DNA of 64,000 nucleotides, from the NCBI RefSeq assembly GCF_020176955.2, contig NZ_JAIUCZ020000005.1, positions 558,001-622,000 of the forward strand. Reading direction: 5' to 3'. The position numbers were made by a program, and so were the translations under genes. Source of the DNA: Nocardia sp. alder85J. Its GTDB lineage: Bacteria; Actinomycetota; Actinomycetes; Mycobacteriales; Mycobacteriaceae. The notes below the pieces were generated by a model, which was not told where the DNA came from, searched no databases, and saw only the letters and a program-made list of their open reading frames with translations. Below are positions 1-10,139 of the stretch, piece by piece. Numbering within the stretch: the stretch's first letter is position 1; the number at the start of each line of letters is the position of its first letter.

Positions 1-851
1 TCGTCGGCGTGCCGCAGGGCCGCGCGGGCGGCCGCCTGGGTGACCACCGACAGGTGGTAGGGCAACCGCACCAGCAGCATCGCGTCGATCACCGCGGGGG
101 CCGCGGCCAGATAGCCCAACCGGCCGCCGGCGAAGGCGAACGCCTTCGACATGGTCCGCGACACCACGAGTTTCGCCGGATACCGGTCGATCAGCTCGAT
201 GGCGCTGGGGGCGTCGGAGAATTCGGCGTACGCCTCGTCGACGACCACGATGCCCGGCGCCGCGTCCAGGATCCGGATCAGCTCCGGCGGCGCAATGCTG
301 TGCCCGGTGGGGTTGTTCGGGCTGGTCACGAACACCACGTCGGGGCGGCGTTCGGCAATGCAGGCCAGCGCGTGGTCGATGTCCAGCGCGAAGTCTCCGC
401 CGCGCTTGGCCTCGATCCATTCGGTGTCGATGCTCTCGGAGATGATCGGGTGCATCGAGTAGGAGGGCACGAAACCCATGGCGCTGCGGCCGGATCCGCC
501 GAACGCCTGCAACAGCTGTTGCAGGATCTCGTTGGAGCCGTTGGCGGCCCACACGTTCGACACGTCCAGCTCGACCCCGGTCTGCCGGGTCAGGTAGGCG
601 GCCAGGTCGGTGCGCAGCGCGACCGCGTCGCGGTCCGGATAGCGGTGCAGGTCGGTGGCGGCGGCGCGGATCGACTCCGCCACGTCGTCGATCAGGCCGC
701 GGCTGGGCGGGTGCGGGTTCTCGTTGGTGTTCAGCTGGACCGGCACCGTCAATTGCGGTGCGCCGTACGGACTCTTGCCGCGCAGGTTCTCCCGCAGCGG
801 CAGATCGTCCAGGGAGATGCCGCTGCCCGGCACGTTCACGGTCTTCGTCAT
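1..851 (-). CDS. hisC: Histidinol-phosphate aminotransferase (C-terminus beyond window)
   Basis: PLP-dependent class I/II aminotransferase that converts imidazole-acetol phosphate to histidinol phosphate in histidine biosynthesis (cytosolic). About 283 residues are visible; the C-terminal end lies beyond base 1. The reading shows an NTNENP substrate-loop motif at residues 41-46, SPNNPTGH near 177-184, and SRTMSKAFAFAGG with the likely PLP-binding Lys at 236. The ATG at 849-851 is chosen; it lies 37 bases after the hisD stop, so the two genes are probably co-transcribed, as in other actinobacterial his operons. Identity is firm from the motifs and from the hisD neighbour. Confidence 0.93.
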   Translation of the reverse strand, partial: MTKTVNVPGSGISLDDLPLRENLRGKSPYGAPQLTVPVQLNTNENPHPPSRGLIDDVAESIRAAATDLHRYPDRDAVALRTDLAAYLTRQTGVELDVSNVWAANGSNEILQQLLQAFGGSGRSAMGFVPSYSMHPIISESIDTEWIEAKRGGDFALDIDHALACIAERRPDVVFVTSPNNPTGHSIAPPELIRILDAAPGIVVVDEAYAEFSDAPSAIELIDRYPAKLVVSRTMSKAFAFAGGRLGYLAAAPAVIDAMLLVRLPYHLSVVTQAAARAALRHAD

Positions 852-888
852 CGTCTCGTCGTTCCTCGTCTCGCGCCGGCTGCCGGCG

Positions 889-2226
889 TCATCGCAATGC
901 CTCGAAGCGCGCCTGGACGGCCTGTCCGTGCGCGGGCAGATCCTCCGCGTTCGCCAGTGCGACCACATGCCCGGCGACATCCTTCAGCGCCGCCTCGCTG
1001 TACTCGACGACGTGGATGCCACGCAGGAAGGTCTGCACGCTCAGGCCCGAGGAGTGCCGGGCACAGCCGGCGGTGGGCAGCACATGGTTGGAGCCGGCGC
1101 AGTAGTCGCCGAGGCTGACCGGCGACCAGGCGCCGACGAACACCGCCCCCGCGCTGCGCACCCGGGCCGCCACCGCGGCCGCGTCGGCGGTCTGGATCTC
1201 CAGGTGCTCGGCGGCGTAGGCGTTGACCACCCGCAGGCCTTGGTCGATGTCGTCGACCAGGACGACGCCGGACTGGGCGCCGGTCAGCGCCGAGGTGACC
1301 CGCTCCCGGTGCTTGACCACCGCCAGCTGCGCGGTGAGGGCGGCGTCGACCGCGTCGGCGAGCGCCGCGCTGTCGGTGACCAGCACGCTGGCCGCCAGCA
1401 CGTCGTGCTCGGCCTGGCTGATCAGGTCGGCGGCCACGTGCACCGGATCGGCCGTGGCGTCGGCGAGGATCGCGATCTCGGTGGGCCCGGCCTCGGCGTC
1501 GATGCCGACCAGGCCGCGGCACAGCCGCTTGGCGGCGGTGACGTAGATGTTGCCCGGTCCGGTGATCATGTCGACCGGCAGCAGCGCCTCGCCGGTGGTG
1601 TCGGTGCCGCCGTAGGACAGCAGCGCCACGGCCTGCGCGCCGCCGACGGCCCACACCTCCTCGACGCCGAGCAGCCGCGCGGCGGCCAGGATGGTCGGAT
1701 GCGGCAGCCCGCCGAACTGCGCCTGCGGCGGCGAGGCCACCACCAGCGACTCGACCCCGGCGGTCTGCGCGGGCACCACGTTCATCACGACCGAGGACGG
1801 GTAGACAGCGTTGCCGCCGGGCACGTAGAGGCCCACCCGCTCGACCGGCACCCAGCGCTCGGTGACGGTGCCGCCGGGCACCACCTCGGTGGTGGTGTCG
1901 GTGCGCCGCTGATCGGCGTGCACCAGGCGGGTGCGGGTGATGGCGATCTCCAGGGCCGCGCGCACCGCCGGATCCAGCTCGGCCAGCGCCCGCTCCAGCT
2001 CGGCGGCGGGCACCCGGACGGCATCCGGGGTGACACCGTCGAATTTCGCGCTGAACTCCTGCGCCGCCTCGACGCCCCGATCGCGGATCGCCTCCACGAC
2101 CGGCCGCACGTGATGCAGCACCGAGTCGACGTCGACTCCCCCACGCGGCAGCGCGGTACGCAGCTCGGCGGTGGTGGGAGTGCGACCGCGCAGATCGACG
2201 CGGGCGAGCTCGATGCGGGATGTCAT
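889..2226 (-). CDS. hisD: Histidinol dehydrogenase
   Basis: NAD-dependent, zinc-containing enzyme for the last two oxidations of histidine synthesis (histidinol to histidine). The 445-residue product has the family length. Seen: PGGNAVYPSSVVMN, ITGPGNIYVTAAKR, AGPTEIAILAD, the SQAEHD segment that carries the Gln/His metal ligands, and the C-terminal GSNHVLPTAG region. Start is the ATG at 2224-2226 (MTSRIELARVD); the same frame stays open upstream to 2889, but that part overlaps the opposite-strand gene and looks non-coding. It precedes hisC in the same operon and is divergent from the PPOX gene at 2407. Confidence 0.95.
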   Translation of the reverse strand: MTSRIELARVDLRGRTPTTAELRTALPRGGVDVDSVLHHVRPVVEAIRDRGVEAAQEFSAKFDGVTPDAVRVPAAELERALAELDPAVRAALEIAITRTRLVHADQRRTDTTTEVVPGGTVTERWVPVERVGLYVPGGNAVYPSSVVMNVVPAQTAGVESLVVASPPQAQFGGLPHPTILAAARLLGVEEVWAVGGAQAVALLSYGGTDTTGEALLPVDMITGPGNIYVTAAKRLCRGLVGIDAEAGPTEIAILADATADPVHVAADLISQAEHDVLAASVLVTDSAALADAVDAALTAQLAVVKHRERVTSALTGAQSGVVLVDDIDQGLRVVNAYAAEHLEIQTADAAAVAARVRSAGAVFVGAWSPVSLGDYCAGSNHVLPTAGCARHSSGLSVQTFLRGIHVVEYSEAALKDVAGHVVALANAEDLPAHGQAVQARFEALR

Positions 2227-2406
2227 AGCGGTGCGGAGTCCTTGTCTGTGCTGGTCATCACATCGAAGGCCGGACGGCCTCGGACCGGCTACCAGCCTAT
2301 CGGGTGCGCGCCAGCCGATTTTCGCCGCCCGACCCGGGCATGAACCGCGGCCCGTCGCTGTTGATCCTCGCGGTAAGCAACCACTATCCCTTCGCGGAGG
2401 CACGAC

Positions 2407-2808
2407 GTGACCGAAATTCCCGAGCAGGTGCGGGATCTGCTGGAACGGCCGATCTACGCCAGCCTGGGCACCACCAGGCCGGACGGCTCCCCCCAGGTGA
2501 ACCCGATGTGGTTCGTCTGGGACGGTGAGTTCGTCTGGTTCACCCACACCAATGCCCGGCAGAAGTTCCGCAATCTCGCCAAGGAGCCGCGGGTCTCCAT
2601 CTCGATCTTCGATCCGGACAATCCGTACCGCTACCTCGAGCTGCGGGGCACGATCGATCACATCGATCCCGATCCGACGGCGGCGCTGTACAGCCGGCTG
2701 TCCGAGCGCTACGGGGGTGGTCCGGTGGTCCCGCCGGACGCGGAGCAGCGGGTGGCGATCGCGGTCCGGCCCACCGGGGTCTCCGGTAACCTGCGCCCGC
2801 GCGACTGA
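2407..2808 (+). CDS. PPOX-class F420-dependent enzyme (pyridoxamine oxidase-like fold)
   Basis: Small split-beta-barrel flavin/deazaflavin-binding protein of 133 residues. The N-terminal LGTTRPDGSPQVNPMWFVWDG, the KFRNLAKEPRVSISI segment and the YLELRGTI strand match the TIGR03618-type F420-binding PPOX family; the substrate is unknown. A GGAGG ribosome-binding site ends seven bases before the GTG start. It is divergent from hisD and convergent with the kinase at 2855, with a strong hairpin between. The length is typical of the family and nothing looks broken. Confidence 0.82.
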   Translation: MTEIPEQVRDLLERPIYASLGTTRPDGSPQVNPMWFVWDGEFVWFTHTNARQKFRNLAKEPRVSISIFDPDNPYRYLELRGTIDHIDPDPTAALYSRLSERYGGGPVVPPDAEQRVAIAVRPTGVSGNLRPRD

Positions 2809-2818
2809 GCCGACCAGG

Positions 2819-2848
2819 CGAGGCGGCGGATCCTCGTCCGCCGCCTCG
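2819..2848. terminator. Bidirectional hairpin between convergent genes
   Basis: A perfect 12-bp inverted repeat (CGAGGCGGCGGA at 2819-2830, its complement at 2837-2848) with a 6-base loop lies between the PPOX gene stop and the kinase stop. The stem can be extended by a flanking GACCA/TGGTC pair after a short mismatch. No U-run follows, which is common for actinobacterial terminators. It probably ends transcription from both sides. Confidence 0.65.
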
Positions 2849-2854
2849 GTGGTC

Positions 2855-4408
2855 CTACTTGGTGTCGCTGTCGATGAGCAGGCGCCCACCGGAGTCGATG
2901 ACGTGGAACAGCATCGACTTGGTCTGGCCGCCGTAGGTGACGCTGGCCACCCGGATGTCGACGGAACCGTCGGTGCTGCTGGTGCTCGCCACGTCGATGG
3001 TGTTGTAGCCCTGGATGGTGTTCTTGGTCCAGTACTGGTTGAAGGCCGACTGGCTGCCGTAGACCTGCTGGGCGGCCGGGGTCAGCGCGGCCCAGGCATC
3101 GGAGTACCGGGTGTCCAGGATCGCGCTGAAGAAACTTTGATCGACGAGCGCCACCGCCTCGTTCTGGTCGATCTGCTTACCGGAGCTCTTGGTCTGCCCC
3201 ACCGGGGCCGCCGTCGTGGTGGCCGCACCCGCCTTCGCCGACGTGCTGGTGCTGGCCGAGGGCGACTGCGCCGCATTCGAATTCGAGCTCGAATTGTTGA
3301 ACATGGCGAACAGCACACCCGCCACGATCAGCAGGCCCACGGCGAAACCACCGGCGAACAGCAGCGGCTTGCGGCGGCTCGGCTCCAGCTCGATCGGCGC
3401 CGACACCGGGTTGGACCGGGTCGGGTAGTGCACCGCCGCGGGCCGGACCGGAATCATCTCCGGCTCGGAAATCGTTGCGGCCGCGGCCATCATCTCCGCG
3501 GTGGAGATGTCGGCCTGGGCGGCCCGGCGGTCCAGGGTGTGGATGCCCGGGCGGCGCCCGGCCGGCCGATGCGTCGCCAGCATCCGGTTGTTCTCGGAAT
3601 CGGCGGCGTAGTCGGCGAATTCGGCGAGCTCGTCCCGCACGTCGGTCATGCTCGGCCGGTCCTCCGGCTCGAACGACAGCAGTGACAGCAGCAGATCGGT
3701 GAGCGGGCCGGCATTGCGCGGCTGTTGCAGCTGGCCGTTGGCGGCCGCGTACAGCAGCGCCAGCGGGTTGGGGTTGGTGCCGTACGGCGGCTGCCCCTCC
3801 AGGGAGTGGAAAAGCGTTGCGCCCAAGGCGAACACGTCGGCCGCGGGGGTCGGGTCGGCGCCGCGCGCGACCTCCGGCGCCAGATAGGCGGCGGTGCCGG
3901 AGATGAGGCCGGTGGCGGTGAGGGTGACGTCACCCTTGGCCTTGGAGATCCCGAAGTCGGTGATCTTCACCGTGCCGTTGTCGCCGAGCAGTACGTTGCC
4001 CGGTTTGATGTCGCGGTGGACGATGCTCGCCCGATGCGCGGCGACCAGCGCCGACGCCACCTGCTCACCGATGCGCGCGACCTGCGGCAGCGGCAGCGTG
4101 CCCTGCGCGGACAGCACCACCGCCAGGCTCTGCGACGGCAGATATTCCATGATCAGGCAGGGGTCGCCCTCGTGATCGGTGATGTCGAAGACGACGATCG
4201 CGTTGGGGTGCTGGAACCGCGCGGCGTTGCGGGCCTCGCGCGAGGCGCGCTGACGCACGATCTCCTTCTCACCCGGCGGCAGGCTGGGCTGGGTGAGGAT
4301 CTGCTTGATCGCCACCGATCGCTCGAGACGCTCGTCGACGGCACGCCAGACTACGCCTGTGCCGCCGCTACCAATCCGCTCGACCAGGCGGTAATGCCCT
4401 GCGATCAC
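2855..4408 (-). CDS. Receptor-type serine/threonine protein kinase (Pkn family)
   Basis: Membrane Ser/Thr kinase of 517 residues. Kinase domain at about 6-270: glycine loop IGSGGTGVVW (12-21), ATP lysine K35 in VAIK, catalytic HRDIKPGN (131-138), DFG at 151-153, APE at 177-179. A proline/arginine-rich juxtamembrane stretch follows, then one transmembrane helix near 347-368. A Ser/Thr/Ala-rich linker leads to an outer domain of about 110 residues ending YGGQTKSMLFHVIDSGGRLLIDSD. All catalytic motifs are intact, so it should be active. The outer domain resembles the small alpha+beta sensor-like tails of actinobacterial Pkn proteins; its ligand is unknown. The GTG at 4406-4408 is the first usable start. 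Confidence 0.88.
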   Translation of the reverse strand: MIAGHYRLVERIGSGGTGVVWRAVDERLERSVAIKQILTQPSLPPGEKEIVRQRASREARNAARFQHPNAIVVFDITDHEGDPCLIMEYLPSQSLAVVLSAQGTLPLPQVARIGEQVASALVAAHRASIVHRDIKPGNVLLGDNGTVKITDFGISKAKGDVTLTATGLISGTAAYLAPEVARGADPTPAADVFALGATLFHSLEGQPPYGTNPNPLALLYAAANGQLQQPRNAGPLTDLLLSLLSFEPEDRPSMTDVRDELAEFADYAADSENNRMLATHRPAGRRPGIHTLDRRAAQADISTAEMMAAAATISEPEMIPVRPAAVHYPTRSNPVSAPIELEPSRRKPLLFAGGFAVGLLIVAGVLFAMFNNSSSNSNAAQSPSASTSTSAKAGAATTTAAPVGQTKSSGKQIDQNEAVALVDQSFFSAILDTRYSDAWAALTPAAQQVYGSQSAFNQYWTKNTIQGYNTIDVASTSSTDGSVDIRVASVTYGGQTKSMLFHVIDSGGRLLIDSDTK

Positions 4409-4649
4409 TTGACCGGTTTCGATGGCACTACTCCGAATTTCTCCGTGATCCGTGACTTACTGTGCGCGGTCGCCCGCGCCTCGGGACGAGTGTAGCGGGC
4501 CGGACGGTGGAGTCTGTCGCCGGAGCGAGATCTGTGGGAAATATTCGGCCACACTGTGCAATGCGTACGAGATCACTGCGAGATCCGGGCGTGACCCCGG
4601 TCACTGTTCCGGTGTGCCGGAACCCCGGCCCGACCGGTAGTGTTCGCTC

Positions 4650-5828
4650 ATGCGTTCGATGACGGTGACGGAACGGCGGGCCCGGCTGGCGGTGCGGCAC
4701 CGCCTCGCGGTCGCGGCCCGGGTGGACGACGCGACGGAGATCACCCGCGCACTGGTGGCGCTGCACGCCACCGATCCGGCGACGGTGTTCCTGTCGGTGA
4801 GCGCGCGCAGCCGGGGCCTCACCCCGGCCGATGTCGAGCGCGCCCTCTACGAGGACCGATCGCTGCTACGGCTGCTGGCGATGCGGCGCACGATGTTCGT
4901 GGCGCCGGTGGAGACGGCGCCGATATTGCAGTCGGCGGTGGCCGACGCGCTGGCGGTCACGCAGCGCCGCACCTACGGCCGCTACATCGCGCGGGCGATC
5001 GAGGGCGATGTCGACGGCTGGCTGCACGAGGTGGCCGAGGAGACGCATCGGGAGTTGCTGCGCCGCGGCGCGGCCACCGGGGCGGAACTCGGCGCCGCGA
5101 TACCCGGGCTGCGGCTGCAGGTCGACACCTCGCCGGGCAAGAGCTATTCGCGGCCGACCAACATCACCACGTGGGTGCTCGTCATCCTGGGGGCCGAGGG
5201 ACGCATCGTGCGCGGCCGGCCCAGCGGCAGTTGGACGTCCAGCCGGTACACCTGGGCGCCGGCCGAATCCTGGTTGCCCGCGGACCTGTCGCCACCACCG
5301 ATCGAGCAGGCCCGCCCGGAACTGGTGCGACAGTGGTTGCGCGCCTTCGGCCCCGCGCCGGTCGCCGACCTGAAGTGGTGGACCGGCTGGAGTCTGGGCG
5401 AGGTGCGCAAGGCGCTGGCCCGGCTGGACGTCGCCGAGGTCGACCTCGACGGCGGCGCCGGGGTGGTGCTGGCCGACGACCTGGAACCGACGCCGGCGCC
5501 CGAGCCGTGGGCCGCGCTGCTGCCCGCACTGGATCCGACGCCGATGGGATGGCAGGCACGGCAGTGGTTCCTGGGTCCGCACGAGCGAGAACTGTTCGAC
5601 GGCAACGGCAATATCGGCCCCACGGTGTGGTGGGACGGCCGGGTGGTCGGCGGCTGGGCCCAGCGCGTGGACGGCGAGATCGTCTGGCGGACGCTGGAAG
5701 ACGTCGGCGCGGACGCGCGCACGGCGATCGAGGCCGAGGCGCGGCGGGTCGCGGACTGGTTCGGGCCGGTGCGCGCGATACCTCGTTTTCGCACCCCTCT
5801 GGAGCGGGGACTCACCGTGCAGGAATGA
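4650..5828 (+). CDS. Winged-helix DNA-binding domain protein (HTH_42 / AlkZ-like superfamily)
   Basis: A 392-residue protein of the HTH_42 (PF06224) superfamily, which includes the DNA glycosylases AlkZ and YcaQ as well as members of unknown function. Family features seen: VALHATDPATVFLSVSARS near 37-55, LYEDRSLLRLLAMRRTMF, and late MGWQARQWFLGPH and NIGPTVWWDGRVVGGWAQR blocks. The catalytic QxQ/QxD element of AlkZ/YcaQ is not visible; the equivalent place reads H39-A-T-D, so glycosylase activity should not be assumed. It stands alone, divergent from the kinase. Confidence 0.75.
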   Translation: MRSMTVTERRARLAVRHRLAVAARVDDATEITRALVALHATDPATVFLSVSARSRGLTPADVERALYEDRSLLRLLAMRRTMFVAPVETAPILQSAVADALAVTQRRTYGRYIARAIEGDVDGWLHEVAEETHRELLRRGAATGAELGAAIPGLRLQVDTSPGKSYSRPTNITTWVLVILGAEGRIVRGRPSGSWTSSRYTWAPAESWLPADLSPPPIEQARPELVRQWLRAFGPAPVADLKWWTGWSLGEVRKALARLDVAEVDLDGGAGVVLADDLEPTPAPEPWAALLPALDPTPMGWQARQWFLGPHERELFDGNGNIGPTVWWDGRVVGGWAQRVDGEIVWRTLEDVGADARTAIEAEARRVADWFGPVRAIPRFRTPLERGLTVQE

Positions 5829-5917
5829 CATCGGTCTGTTAGCGTCACGCTATTGATCGTTTCGGCCGGGATCGTGAGGGGTACACGACCCACCGACCAG
5901 CTTGTTGGGGGTACGTG

Positions 5918-6361
5918 ATGTCAGCAGGGCATTCCGGTCCGATACCGGAGAGACCGGTCGCCGCAGCACCGAACATGTTGCGCGGCAATTCGTTCCGAGA
6001 CGCGGTCGTGGGCGTGTGCGCGCTGGTGAGCAGCGCCGACGCGGTGGGCGACCCGGACCAGCGCAGCCGGGTGGCCGACCGCATCGGCACCGCGCCTGTG
6101 CTGCACCACTTTCCGCCGCGTGAGCTGCGAAACATGTTCGAGGACAACTGGCATCGCCTGATCCTCGATCCCGCTTTCGGCCGCGCCTACGTGTTCCAGG
6201 AGGTCGCGAAGGCCACCGCCGAGCCGGTGGCGGCCCGCGCCGCCGTCCGCGCGGGACTCGAGATCGCCGCGCCGGACGGCGATGTCGGTGTCCGGGGCGT
6301 CGCCGCGCTGCGGGAGTGCTGTGCGGTGTTGCGGCTCACACCGGCCGAATTCGGGCTGTAG
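5918..6361 (+). CDS. TerB-like (tellurite resistance/DUF533 fold) protein
   Basis: Cytoplasmic protein of 147 residues. The pattern fits the all-helical TerB fold: FRDAVVGVCALVSSADAVGD, later LEIAAPDGDVGVRG and CAVLRLTPAEFGL mirror the two Asp/Gly-rich metal-site loops and the usual C-terminal 'L.L.P.EF.L' ending. Its role is unknown; TerB proteins bind divalent metal and often sit in stress or membrane-associated modules. The ATG at 5918 is preferred over the GTG three bases earlier because the GGGGGT Shine-Dalgarno at 5906-5911 is better spaced. Convergent with nadC. Confidence 0.6.
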   Translation: MSAGHSGPIPERPVAAAPNMLRGNSFRDAVVGVCALVSSADAVGDPDQRSRVADRIGTAPVLHHFPPRELRNMFEDNWHRLILDPAFGRAYVFQEVAKATAEPVAARAAVRAGLEIAAPDGDVGVRGVAALRECCAVLRLTPAEFGL

Positions 6362-6390
6362 CACCACGATCCGGCCGGTGCGGCACGTAC

Positions 6391-7251
6391 CTAGAAGTCC
6401 AGGCCGAGATCCAGCACCCGCACCGAATGGGTGAGAGCGCCCACGGCGAAGTAGTCGACGCCGGTGCGGGCGTAGGCGGCGGCCACGTCGAGGGTGAGCC
6501 CGCCGGAGGACTCCAGCCGGGTCTGCGGGGCACGGGTGTTGCGGCGCTGCACGGCCGCCTGGGTGGCCCACAGCGGGAAGTTGTCCAGCAGCACCAGTTC
6601 CACGTCCTCGGTCAGCACGGCGTCGAGTTGATCGAGGCTGTCGACCTCCACCTCGCAGGGCAGGCCGGGGGCCGCGGCGCGGACCGCCCGCAGCGCCGCC
6701 ACCACCGAACCGGCGGCGGCCACGTGATTGTCCTTGATCAGCGCCGCGTCACCGAGACCCATCCGATGGTTGACCCCGCCGCCGACGCGCACCGCGTACT
6801 TCTGCAATGCGCGCATTCCGGGCAGGGTCTTGCGGCTGTCTCGAATGCGACATTCGGTGCCGGCCACCGCGTCCACCCAGGCGGCGGTGGCGGTGGCGAT
6901 ACCGGACAGGTGGCACACCAGGTTCAGCATGGTGCGCTCGGCGGTCAGCAGCCCGCGGGTGGGCGCCGACACGGTCAGCACGGCGTCGCCCGCGGCCACC
7001 CGGGTGCCGTCGGCCACCCGCTCCAGCACCTGGTAGCCGTCGGCCCCCAGCACCTCGTCGAGCACCAGCAGGCCCACGTCGAGCCCCGCGACCGTGCCCG
7101 GCTGCCGCGACACCACCGCCGCCTTCACCGTCGCCTCGGCGGGAACCGTTGCGGCCGTGGTGATGTCGGGACCGTAGCGCATATCCTCCGCGAGCGCGGT
7201 GCGGATCAGCGCCAGCACCTCGTCCCGGTCCAATCCCTCGTCCAGAGCCAT
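6391..7251 (-). CDS. nadC: Nicotinate-nucleotide pyrophosphorylase (carboxylating)
   Basis: Quinolinate phosphoribosyltransferase: quinolinate plus PRPP gives nicotinate mononucleotide, the third step of de novo NAD synthesis. The 286-residue length is usual. Seen: RDSRKTLPGMRALQKYAV, GGGVNHRMGLGDAALIKDNH, VEVDSLDQLD, and the ESSGGL...YARTGVDYFAVGALTHS phosphate-binding end. The ATG at 7249-7251 opens the enzyme cleanly; the same frame extends upstream through nadB as an artefact. It is last in the nadA-nadB-nadC order, 92 bases after the nadB stop. Confidence 0.95.
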   Translation of the reverse strand: MALDEGLDRDEVLALIRTALAEDMRYGPDITTAATVPAEATVKAAVVSRQPGTVAGLDVGLLVLDEVLGADGYQVLERVADGTRVAAGDAVLTVSAPTRGLLTAERTMLNLVCHLSGIATATAAWVDAVAGTECRIRDSRKTLPGMRALQKYAVRVGGGVNHRMGLGDAALIKDNHVAAAGSVVAALRAVRAAAPGLPCEVEVDSLDQLDAVLTEDVELVLLDNFPLWATQAAVQRRNTRAPQTRLESSGGLTLDVAAAYARTGVDYFAVGALTHSVRVLDLGLDF

Positions 7252-7343
7252 CAGTTCACTCCTCGTCCTCGAAATCGTGCCGGGTAGCGGGTCCGTCGCA
7301 GCCCCGGCTACTCCGCTCATCGAGCGGCCTGCCGCACCGGCGA

Positions 7344-8951
7344 TCACGACGCCTGCCGTACGGCCGGGACGGTGCCGGTGCCGGCCGGGCCGTCGGTGAT
7401 CAGTTGCGGGCGGCCGTCGGGGCCCAGCCGGATCGGCAGGCTGCGGGCCAGTTCGGGCCGGGGTTCCGGCTGGTCGGCGCGGGTGTGGCAGCCGCGGCTC
7501 TCGGTGCGGGCGGTGGCGGCCAGCAGCAGCGCACGCGCGGTCAGTGTCAGGGCCGCGTTCTCGAGCGCTGTCACGGGCTGCGCCGCAACGGTTTCCGCGA
7601 TCGGATCGGACTGTAGTTGCAACAGGCGCAGGATGGCCGCACGCAGGCCGTCGCCGCTGCGTACCACGCCGGCGTTGTCGGTCATCAACTCCTGCAACAG
7701 TTTCCGGTCGGCGGCGGGGAAATCCACCGGGCCGACCTCGGTCACCCGCGCGGGCACGCCGCGCCGCTCGGTGGCCATGATGCCCGCGCGGGCGCCGACC
7801 ACCAGACCCTCCAGCAGGCTGTTGGAGGCCAGGCGGTTGCCGCCGTGCAGGCCGGTGCGGGCGGCCTCGCCGACGGCGTACAGGCCCGGCACCCCGGTGT
7901 GCCCGGCGGTGTCGGTGACGACGCCGCCGCACTGGTAGTGCGCCGCCGGTGCGACCGGGATCAGGTCGGTGACCGGATCGATCCCGGCGGCCCGGCAACT
8001 CGTGGTGATCGTCGGAAACCGTTGCGCGAACTCGGGAATCGCGCGGGCGTCGAGATAGACGTGATCGACGCCGAGGGCCTGCATGCGCGCGGCGATGGCC
8101 TTCGACACCACGTCCCGGGGCGCCAGATCACCGCGTGGATGCACCCCCGCGGTCACCGACCGGCCCTCCGGATCGACCAGGACCGCGCCCTCACCGCGCA
8201 CCGCCTCGCTGATCAGCGGCCGGCGGCCCAGCCCGCCGGGGGTGAACAGCACCGTGGGATGGAACTGCACGAACTCCAGATCGGCGACCGCCGCCCCGGC
8301 CCGCAGCGCCAGTGCGATCCCGTCCGCGGTGGCCCCCGGCGGATTCGTGCTGCACGCGTAGAGCTGACCGAGGCCGCCGGTGGCGAGCAGCACCGCGGGC
8401 GCGTGCACGACCCCGAATCCGTCGCCGGACACCGCCACCACACCCTGCACCCCCGCCGGGCCGGTGACGATCTCGGCCACCGCCGTGCCGAACAGCACCG
8501 GCAGCCCGGCCGCGTTGAGCACCCGCTGCACCTCGGCGCCGGTGGCGTCGCCCCCGGCGTGGATGATGCGCCGGGTACTGTGCCCGCCCTCCCGGGTCCG
8601 GGAGATCTGCCCGTCCCGGGCCCGGTCGAAGACCGCCCCGAGATCGGTCAGCGCGGCCACCGCCTCCTGACCGCCCGCGACGATCGATCGCACCGCGTCC
8701 GGATCGCACAGGCCCGCACCCGCGGCGATCGTGTCCTGCACATGCGATTCCACCGAATCACCCTGCGGCGCGACGACGGCGATGCCGCCCTGCGCGTACT
8801 GGGTGGCGGTGTCGGTGGGACCGCCCTTGCTGAGCGCCAGCACGCGCAGGCCGCGCCGGGCCGCCGCGCGCGCCGCGGTCAGACCCGCGACGCCCCCGCC
8901 GACCACGACCAGGTCCGCCTGTGCCTCCCAGGAGATCACCGGTGTGGTCAT
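7344..8951 (-). CDS. nadB: L-aspartate oxidase
   Basis: FAD enzyme oxidising L-aspartate to iminoaspartate, the first step of de novo NAD synthesis. 535 residues. The N-terminal FAD dinucleotide fold VVVGGGVAGLTAARAA (14-29) is followed by SKGGPTDTATQYAQGGIA, the active-site SGHSTRRIIHAGGDATG-like block (here EGGHSTRRIIH), HPRGDLAPRDVVSKAI, and AAHYQCGGVVTD. All family landmarks are intact. Start ATG 8949-8951; nadA ends 75 bases upstream, so the genes probably share a transcript and the iminoaspartate product passes directly to NadA. Confidence 0.95.
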   Translation of the reverse strand: MTTPVISWEAQADLVVVGGGVAGLTAARAAARRGLRVLALSKGGPTDTATQYAQGGIAVVAPQGDSVESHVQDTIAAGAGLCDPDAVRSIVAGGQEAVAALTDLGAVFDRARDGQISRTREGGHSTRRIIHAGGDATGAEVQRVLNAAGLPVLFGTAVAEIVTGPAGVQGVVAVSGDGFGVVHAPAVLLATGGLGQLYACSTNPPGATADGIALALRAGAAVADLEFVQFHPTVLFTPGGLGRRPLISEAVRGEGAVLVDPEGRSVTAGVHPRGDLAPRDVVSKAIAARMQALGVDHVYLDARAIPEFAQRFPTITTSCRAAGIDPVTDLIPVAPAAHYQCGGVVTDTAGHTGVPGLYAVGEAARTGLHGGNRLASNSLLEGLVVGARAGIMATERRGVPARVTEVGPVDFPAADRKLLQELMTDNAGVVRSGDGLRAAILRLLQLQSDPIAETVAAQPVTALENAALTLTARALLLAATARTESRGCHTRADQPEPRPELARSLPIRLGPDGRPQLITDGPAGTGTVPAVRQAS

Positions 8952-9026
8952 CGCCGGTCCCCCCTTGTACCGTCCGAAAATTCGAGCATCACGACAGATC
9001 CGTTCGAAAGACGCTGGCCTGCCGGA

Positions 9027-10052
<1,026 letters not shown>

Positions 10053-10116
10053 CTCTGGCTCCCTCTCCTAATGCGCGCGATCGGAGCCGGCAACTTCGCC
10101 GATTCGCCTCCGACCG

Positions 10117-10139
10117 GTTTTCGACTTAGAATCGAAAAC
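10117..10139. promoter_or_regulatory. Candidate NrtR operator between nadA and its regulator
   Basis: An inverted repeat with perfect 8-bp arms, GTTTTCGA (10117-10124) and TCGAAAAC (10132-10139), separated by 7 bases. It ends one base before the GTG start of the divergent Nudix-type regulator and lies 65 bases upstream of nadA. Size, symmetry and position fit an NrtR operator controlling both directions; NrtR/NdnR sites in actinobacteria are AT-richer palindromes upstream of nad genes. The assignment is inference from position and symmetry. Confidence 0.65.

Noticed and set aside
7544..7780. Short frames in the nadB region and many others under 120 residues
   Set aside because: All lie wholly inside confident genes and lack ribosome-binding sites or similarity.
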